This document shows, one piece after another, positions 5,900-10,736 of a stretch of DNA of 10,736 bases. Below the pieces are notes generated by a model. It made no database searches. It had not been told where the DNA came from and saw nothing but the letters and a program-made list of their open reading frames with translations. Both the position numbers and the translations under genes were made by a program. This stretch comes from an uncultured Desulfotignum sp. (GTDB lineage: Bacteria; Desulfobacterota; Desulfobacteria; Desulfobacterales; Desulfobacteraceae), in assembly GCA_937951975.1 (NCBI GenBank), contig CALGAJ010000316.1:1-10736 (forward strand), in the 5' to 3' direction. Position 1 is the stretch's first letter; every line of letters begins with the position of its first letter.

Positions 5900-7114
5900 A
5901 TGCCGCATTTAACGATTGAACAGGCAATTGATGATATAAAGAATGGCAAGATGGTGATTCTTGTGGATGATGAAGACCGGGAAAACGAAGGGGACCTGAC
6001 CATGGCTGCCGAGGCGGTCACGCCGGAAGCCATCAATTTCATGGCCAAATACGGGAGAGGGCTCATCTGCCTGTCTTTGGATTCCAGCATTGCCGACCGG
6101 CTGGATCTCCCCATGATGGTGGAGAACAACACCTCTCAGTTCGAGACGGGATTCACGGTGTCCATTGAAGCCAAAAAAGGGGTCACCACCGGGATTTCCG
6201 CTGCCGACCGGGCCACCACAATTCTGACGGCGGTGGCCGATGATACCACGCCCGATGATATTGCCCGGCCCGGGCATATCTTTCCGCTGCGGGCCAGGGA
6301 CGGCGGGGTGATGGTCCGGGTGGGCCAGACCGAGGGGTCCGTGGACCTGGCCCGGCTGGCCGGGCTCAAACCGGCCGGCGTGATCTGTGAGATCATGGAT
6401 GAAGACGGCACCATGGCCCGGATGCCGTCTCTGGAACAGTTTGCCAGAGAACACGGCATCGGTATCTGTACGGTGGCGGATCTGGTGAAATACCGCCTCA
6501 AAAACGAAAGTTTTGTCAAACGCGCGGCCCAGACCATGATTCCCACGCGTGTGGGCGGGGAATTCAAAATCATCGCCTATGAAAATGACCTGGACAACCT
6601 GACCCACATTGCCCTGGTCAAAGGAGAGATCGATCCGGAAAAAGCCGTTCTGGTGCGGGTGCATTCCGAATGCATGACCGGGGATATTTTTTCCTCGCTC
6701 CGGTGCGACTGCCAGGACCAGCTGCATCGGGCCATGGCCATGATGGCGGAGGAGGGCAGCGGTGTGCTGCTGTATCTGCGTCAGGAAGGCCGGGGGATCG
6801 GTCTGGTCAACAAACTCAAAGCCTATGAATACCAGCGCCAGGGCATGGATACCGTGGAAGCCAATGAAAAACTGGGGTTTGCGGCGGATATGCGGGATTA
6901 CGGGGTCGGGGCCCAGATGCTGGTGGATTTAGGGGTGAAAAAGATGCGGCTTCTGACCAATAATCCCAAAAAAATGGTGGGGCTGGAAGGGTACGGTCTG
7001 TCCGTGGTGGAACAGGTCCCCATTGAAGTGCCGCCCAACTGTTACAATCAGGGGTATCTCAAATGCAAGCAGGCCAAGATGGGGCATATGCTGCATATGG
7101 ATAAATATTGCTGA
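5900..7114 (+). CDS. ribBA: Bifunctional 3,4-dihydroxy-2-butanone 4-phosphate synthase / GTP cyclohydrolase II
   Basis: Provides both starting compounds of riboflavin synthesis: DHBP from ribulose 5-phosphate and the aminopyrimidine from GTP. The product has 404 residues, normal for the fusion. The RibB half (about 1-200) shows the acidic loop DDEDRENEGD at 23-32, GHIFPLRARDGG with H126, and GSVDLARLAGLKPAGVICEI. The RibA half (about 208-404) has the zinc site C258, C269 and C271 within VHSECMTGDIFSSLRCDCQDQL-type sequence, then GRGIGLVNKLKAYEYQ and a normal C terminus. The gene is odd in one respect: where most RibB proteins have GHTEA or GHTEG, this reads GQTEG, so Q143 replaces a histidine that binds the metal in characterised enzymes, 17 residues after H126 as expected. 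Whether the RibB half is active is therefore open; the RibA half looks intact. Confidence 0.96.
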   Translation: MPHLTIEQAIDDIKNGKMVILVDDEDRENEGDLTMAAEAVTPEAINFMAKYGRGLICLSLDSSIADRLDLPMMVENNTSQFETGFTVSIEAKKGVTTGISAADRATTILTAVADDTTPDDIARPGHIFPLRARDGGVMVRVGQTEGSVDLARLAGLKPAGVICEIMDEDGTMARMPSLEQFAREHGIGICTVADLVKYRLKNESFVKRAAQTMIPTRVGGEFKIIAYENDLDNLTHIALVKGEIDPEKAVLVRVHSECMTGDIFSSLRCDCQDQLHRAMAMMAEEGSGVLLYLRQEGRGIGLVNKLKAYEYQRQGMDTVEANEKLGFAADMRDYGVGAQMLVDLGVKKMRLLTNNPKKMVGLEGYGLSVVEQVPIEVPPNCYNQGYLKCKQAKMGHMLHMDKYC

Positions 7115-7146
7115 AACATTTAGACAATAAAAAGGGATAAACAACC

Positions 7147-7623
7147 ATGCCACAGATTATAGATGCAAAACTTTCCGCCCGGGGAAAGACGTTCGGGATC
7201 ATTGTGTCCCGGTTCAATGATTTCATCACAGGCAAACTGGTGGAGGGCGCTCTGGATGCATTGATCCGAAGTGGTGCCCAGGATCAGGACATTGTCATTG
7301 TCAAGGTGCCCGGGGCGTTTGAAATTCCCCTGGCGGCCCAGAAAATGGCAGCCACCAGAAAATATGATGCCGTTATCTGCCTGGGCGCGGTGATCCGGGG
7401 GGCCACATCCCATTATGATTATGTGTGCGCTGAAGTATCCAAGGGCATTGCCAGTGTCAGCCTGGAAACCGGTGTGCCCGTCATGTTCGGGATACTGACC
7501 ACGGAAACCATTGAACAGGCCATTGAACGGGCCGGCACCAAGTCCGGAAACAAAGGGTTTGATACGGCCATGGGGGCCATTGAAATGGCCAATCTGGGAG
7601 AGATCCTCGGAAAGGACCGATGA
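7147..7623 (+). CDS. ribH: 6,7-dimethyl-8-ribityllumazine synthase
   Basis: Condenses 5-amino-6-ribitylaminouracil with DHBP to give the lumazine that RibE converts to riboflavin. The product has 158 residues, family-typical, and the enzyme usually forms a pentamer or a 60-subunit capsid. Key motifs are SRFND at 21-25 (aromatic F23 stacks on the substrate), VPGAFEIPLA at 54-63, and GAVIRGATSHYD at 80-91 with catalytic H89. The C terminus has GTKSGNKGFDTAMGAIEMANL. The start ATG has AGGGAT in front of it in the 32-base gap after ribBA. The gene ends three bases before nusB starts. The ribH-nusB pairing is common in many bacteria. Confidence 0.97.
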   Translation: MPQIIDAKLSARGKTFGIIVSRFNDFITGKLVEGALDALIRSGAQDQDIVIVKVPGAFEIPLAAQKMAATRKYDAVICLGAVIRGATSHYDYVCAEVSKGIASVSLETGVPVMFGILTTETIEQAIERAGTKSGNKGFDTAMGAIEMANLGEILGKDR

Positions 7624-7626
7624 TCC

Positions 7627-8043
7627 ATGGGAGATCGCAGGCAGTCCAGAGAACTGGCGCTTCAGGCCCTGTTTTTCCTGGATATGAATTCTTCCAAAGA
7701 TGTTGCCGCGGATGTGGCGGCGTTCTGCCTGGAAAATGAGGCGGCCCTAACCCCGACTGTCCGGCCGTTTTTCATGGATCTGGTCCAGGGCGTGACAGGC
7801 GCCATGGATAAAATCGATCCCATGCTGGAGACCTATTCCAAAAACTGGAAAGTATCCAGAATGCCGGTGGTGGACCGCAACATCATGCGTATTGCCGCGT
7901 TTGAACTGCTGGAAAGACAGGATATCCCCCCGTCCGTCACTATCAACGAAGCCGTGGATATCGCCAAAAAATACAGTACAAGGGAATCCGGGCCGTTCGT
8001 GAACGGGATTCTGGACCGGATACGGGTGTCCATCGGCCGATGA
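7627..8043 (+). CDS. nusB: Transcription antitermination protein NusB
   Basis: RNA-binding subunit of the rRNA antitermination complex, working with NusE (S10) on BoxA RNA. The product has 138 residues, all-alpha and within the usual range. The N terminus RRQSRELALQALFFLD and the C-terminal VVDRNIMRIAAFELL, NEAVDIAKKY and PFVNGILDRI segments are diagnostic. ATG 7627 comes three bases after the ribH stop, and GGAAAGGA at the end of ribH serves as its ribosome binding site. A 76-base gap then separates it from the hydrolase. I see no clear terminator hairpin in that gap, so transcription probably continues. Confidence 0.95.
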   Translation: MGDRRQSRELALQALFFLDMNSSKDVAADVAAFCLENEAALTPTVRPFFMDLVQGVTGAMDKIDPMLETYSKNWKVSRMPVVDRNIMRIAAFELLERQDIPPSVTINEAVDIAKKYSTRESGPFVNGILDRIRVSIGR

Positions 8044-8107
8044 TGCGTATCAAATCATATTATGACGGCACAGACAAAGAAACGCCGGATTAATGAAACA
8101 ACCAGAC

Positions 8108-8122
8108 AAGGAGGGTGTTTTG
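8108..8122 (+). promoter_or_regulatory. Strong Shine-Dalgarno that fixes a TTG start
   Basis: AAGGAGG at 8108-8114, a full complement to the 16S rRNA 3' end, sits five bases before TTG at 8120-8122. The upstream in-frame ATG at 8093 has no ribosome binding site. The protein read from TTG begins IIKKLEVGPIMANCF, which is how members of this hydrolase family normally start. The TTG is therefore the likely start codon. Confidence 0.75.
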
Positions 8123-8740
8123 ATAATTAAAAAACTTGAAGTCGGACCGATCATGGCCAACTGCTTTATTCTGGGGTGTGAAGATACCCGGGAAGCCGTG
8201 GTCATCGATCCGGGAGACGATGCCGACCGGATTCTCATGATACTGGCCAAGGAAAAACTGACGGTCAAGTATCTGATCAATACCCACGGTCATTTTGATC
8301 ATGTGGGGGCCAACCGGCGCATGAAAGAGGTCACCGGCGCTGACCTGGCCATTCACCCGGATGATATGCCCATGCTGTCCGAGCTGTCCCGGTCCGCAGC
8401 CTCGTTTGGATTGTCAGCGGAAAATTCACCGGAACCGGACCGGCTGCTTCAAGACAAAGACACGGTGCGCTTCGGTAATATCACATTGACGGTCATCCAT
8501 ACACCGGGACATTCCAGGGGCGGCATCGCTTTGTACACGCCCGGGCACCTGTTTGCCGGGGACACTCTGTTCGCCGGATCCATCGGCCGGACCGATCTGC
8601 CCGGGGGCGACTATGACACCCTGATTGCCAGTATCAAACAAAAACTGCTGGTTCTTCCCGATGATACCGTTGTGTATACCGGACACGGTCCGGAAACCAC
8701 CATTGCCGATGAAAAACGCATGAATCCTTTTTTGCGATGA
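8120..8740 (+). CDS. MBL-fold metal-dependent hydrolase, glyoxalase II-like
   Basis: A metallo-beta-lactamase-fold hydrolase of 206 residues from the TTG start. All metal ligands of the glyoxalase II type are present: H56, H58, D60 and H61 in THGHFDH, then H131 in HTPGHS, D148 in AGDTLF and H189 in GHGPET. The segment GSIGRTDLPGGD, common in this subfamily, is intact. It lacks the C-terminal helical substrate-binding domain of true glyoxalase II, so the substrate is not predictable; a small thioester or similar compound is plausible. No signal peptide is seen, so it is cytoplasmic. Its stop overlaps the pabBC start (ATGA, 8737-8740). If the upstream ATG at 8093 were used, nine residues would be added. 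Its place between nusB and pabBC does not reveal its job. Confidence 0.88.
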   Translation: MIIKKLEVGPIMANCFILGCEDTREAVVIDPGDDADRILMILAKEKLTVKYLINTHGHFDHVGANRRMKEVTGADLAIHPDDMPMLSELSRSAASFGLSAENSPEPDRLLQDKDTVRFGNITLTVIHTPGHSRGGIALYTPGHLFAGDTLFAGSIGRTDLPGGDYDTLIASIKQKLLVLPDDTVVYTGHGPETTIADEKRMNPFLR

Positions 8741-10736
8741 ATTCATGGGTGACACAACTGCCTGAAGGGGTGACGGTTCACCGGGAATCCATTGACCTGC
8801 CGGCCCCTTTTGAACAGTTTGCCGCCCGGTTCAGCCACCGGCCGGGGACCGTGGTTCTGCTGTCCGGAACCGACCTGGACTGTTCCCGGTATCATTTCCT
8901 GGGCATTGATCCCTGGCTTCAAATCAAAATGATTCACGGGCACCTGGAAATCCAGTGCCGGGGCATTGACCGGGTGATTGAAGATGATCCGTTTGTCTGC
9001 CTGAAATTACTGCTGGAACGATATCATTTCAACCGGAATGCGTCAGACGCATTGCCTTTGTCTGCCGGGTTCATGGGGTATCTGGCCTATGATCTCAAGG
9101 ATGTGATCGAAGATCTCCCCCGCACCTGCATGGATACCGGTCTGCCGGACATGTATCTGGTTGCGCCGTCCATCATCCTGGTCCAGGATCGGAAATCCGG
9201 AAAAACCACCGTATCCGTATCCGTGCCAAAAGATGCAAAAGACAGTGCCGCCTCCCGGATGTCCATCGCGCAGGTCAAACAGTATCTGCTGGCCCGGCCC
9301 GGGCCTGACGCGCACTCCGGCACATTTGACATGGATGCCGAAGGATGGGTGTCCGGGATTGAAAAAAAACAGTATCTGAAAGCGGTGGCAAAAATCATTC
9401 AATACCTGCGGGCCGGCGATATTTACCAGGCCAATCTGGCCCAGCGCTTTGAAACAAAATTTTCCGGAGACCCGTATGCCTTGTTCCTTTCCTTGTTTCA
9501 GCGCAATCCCGCCCCGTTTTTTTCCTTTGTTCAGGCCGGGGATCATCAGATCGTTTCCACCTCACCGGAACGGTTTTTACTCCAGCAGGGATCTGTGGTG
9601 GAAACCCGGCCCATCAAGGGAACCATTGCCCGGGGAGTGACCGAAAAACAGGACAGGGAAAACAGTGCCGCTTTGTCCGCCAGTCTCAAGGATGACGCGG
9701 AACTCACCATGATCGTGGATCTCATGCGCAATGACCTGTCCCGGGTCACGGTGCCGGATTCAGTCAAGGTGACGGAGCACAAACGCCTGGAACCGTATGA
9801 TAATGTATTTCACCTGGTGTCCGTGGTCCAGGGGGAACTTGCACCCGGTCACACAGGCGTGGACCTTTTGAAAGCATCGTTTCCGGGCGGTTCCATCACC
9901 GGATGTCCCAAGATCCGGGCCATGGAGATCATCGATGAACTGGAGCCGGTGAAACGCCATGTCTATACCGGATCCATCGGATATATCAGTTTTCATGACA
10001 CCATGGATCTGTCCATTGCCATCCGGACCGCTGTCATCCACGATCACCGGCTGTTTTTTTCCGTGGGCGGCGGCATTGTCTATGATTCAGATCCGGAAAA
10101 AGAGTTCCAGGAAACCCTGGACAAAGGGAAAACAGTCATGAACATCTTGACCCGGAAAGACCGGACCCGGCAGGCACCCGGTCCAAAAGCCTGGGTCAAC
10201 GGCAGGCTGATGGATCAGGATCAGGTGATGGTGCCGGCATCCATTCCGGGATTTCAATACGGGGCCGGGGTGTTTGAAACCATCCGGGTGACCCGGGGGC
10301 GTCCGGTGCGGCTTGCCGCGCATATTCAGCGCATGAATCATTCCTGGAAAACCTTGTTTAAAACATCTGCCCCGGATATTACCTGGGACCGGGTGACGGC
10401 CTATCTGATCACGGAGAATCATCTTGATGACCGGGACGCCGCATTAAAGATTGTTCTGGCCTTTCCCGGATTTTCAGCGGCATTTGTCCGGCCCTACCGG
10501 CATCGTCTGTCGGTTCTGGGAAAAACCGGTCTGGATCTGGTAACCTACCCTTATCCCAGACATACGTTTCTGGCCGGTCACAAAACCCTGAACTACCTGT
10601 TTTATGACCAGGCCGGTCAATATGCCGGAGAAAACGGGGCAGATGAGGCCCTGATCCTGAATTCCGATCAGACGGTGTCTGAAACCAATACCTGTAATAT
10701 CCTGATTCTCCAGGGCCGCCGCATCCTTGTGCCGGC
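8737..10736 (+). CDS. pabB-pabC: Fused aminodeoxychorismate synthase component I / 4-amino-4-deoxychorismate lyase (3' end cut)
   Basis: Makes p-aminobenzoate for folate: PabB aminates chorismate and PabC removes pyruvate. The frame is open from 8737 to the last base, 666 codons. The PabB part (about 1-470) has SPERF with E278 and PIKGT with K294, the lysine that marks aminodeoxychorismate synthase rather than anthranilate synthase (PIAGT). It also has a DLMRNDLSRV segment and PGGSITGCPKIRAMEIIDELEP (GCPK at 389-392, where GAPK is more usual). After a linker near 471-486, a fold-type IV PLP domain starts at NGRL (488) with YGAGVFET at 508-515, catalytic K616 in HKTLNYL and E649 in SETNTCN. 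The PabC end lies beyond the window. The glutamine amidotransferase PabA is not seen here. The start overlaps the hydrolase stop and has no clear ribosome binding site, suggesting coupled translation. Confidence 0.93.
   Translation, partial: MNSWVTQLPEGVTVHRESIDLPAPFEQFAARFSHRPGTVVLLSGTDLDCSRYHFLGIDPWLQIKMIHGHLEIQCRGIDRVIEDDPFVCLKLLLERYHFNRNASDALPLSAGFMGYLAYDLKDVIEDLPRTCMDTGLPDMYLVAPSIILVQDRKSGKTTVSVSVPKDAKDSAASRMSIAQVKQYLLARPGPDAHSGTFDMDAEGWVSGIEKKQYLKAVAKIIQYLRAGDIYQANLAQRFETKFSGDPYALFLSLFQRNPAPFFSFVQAGDHQIVSTSPERFLLQQGSVVETRPIKGTIARGVTEKQDRENSAALSASLKDDAELTMIVDLMRNDLSRVTVPDSVKVTEHKRLEPYDNVFHLVSVVQGELAPGHTGVDLLKASFPGGSITGCPKIRAMEIIDELEPVKRHVYTGSIGYISFHDTMDLSIAIRTAVIHDHRLFFSVGGGIVYDSDPEKEFQETLDKGKTVMNILTRKDRTRQAPGPKAWVNGRLMDQDQVMVPASIPGFQYGAGVFETIRVTRGRPVRLAAHIQRMNHSWKTLFKTSAPDITWDRVTAYLITENHLDDRDAALKIVLAFPGFSAAFVRPYRHRLSVLGKTGLDLVTYPYPRHTFLAGHKTLNYLFYDQAGQYAGENGADEALILNSDQTVSETNTCNILILQGRRILVP

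Noticed and set aside
1..10736. Mobile element, CRISPR array, toxin-antitoxin or defence genes
   Set aside because: No terminal inverted repeats, regularly spaced repeats, transposase or integrase motifs, or base composition breaks were seen; every long plus-strand frame is a recognisable housekeeping or metabolic gene.

Overview
The window reads as ordinary chromosome of a moderately GC-rich, Gram-negative anaerobe-type bacterium. The closest fit I can name is the Desulfobacterota (sulfate-reducing delta-proteobacteria such as Desulfobacteraceae). This rests on the style of the proteins and on the gene order glyA, dCMP deaminase, nrdR, ribD, ribE, ribBA, ribH, nusB, which I recall from that group. 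It is an inference, not a search result. I see no insertion sequence, phage gene, CRISPR array, tRNA or rRNA.

Layout. Positions 1-662 hold the N-terminal half of glutamyl-tRNA synthetase (gltX) on the minus strand, cut by the window edge. A divergent 219-base spacer (663-881) separates it from a single plus-strand run of eleven genes that continues past the right edge: rpmF (ribosomal protein L32), acpP (acyl carrier protein), rpiB (sugar-phosphate isomerase), glyA (serine hydroxymethyltransferase), a dCMP deaminase, nrdR (ribonucleotide reductase repressor), ribD, ribE, ribBA, ribH (riboflavin synthesis), nusB (transcription antitermination), an MBL-fold hydrolase, and a pabB-pabC fusion that is open to the last base. 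The count is thirteen plus-strand proteins if each rib gene is counted separately. Gaps are short (3 to 80 bases) and three junctions overlap (glyA/dCMP deaminase, nrdR/ribD, hydrolase/pabBC), so most of the run is probably one operon or a chain of overlapping transcripts.

How the genes fit together. The four rib genes supply every dedicated riboflavin step from GTP and ribulose 5-phosphate except the intermediate dephosphorylation. RpiB works in the pentose phosphate pool from which ribulose 5-phosphate is drawn. GlyA makes methylene-tetrahydrofolate and PabB-PabC makes p-aminobenzoate for folate. dCMP deaminase makes dUMP, the substrate that methylene-tetrahydrofolate converts to dTMP. NrdR sets deoxynucleotide supply. 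The common theme is cofactor (flavin, folate) and deoxynucleotide provision, next to growth-linked genes (L32, ACP, NusB).

No new defence or mobile system is visible. The points most worth a second look are: a glutamine in place of the usual metal-binding histidine in the DHBP synthase half of RibBA; a possible stem-loop leader just before glyA; the pabB-pabC fusion; a TTG start for the hydrolase supported by a perfect Shine-Dalgarno sequence; and an acpP that sits beside rpmF without the fatty acid synthesis genes that often accompany it.
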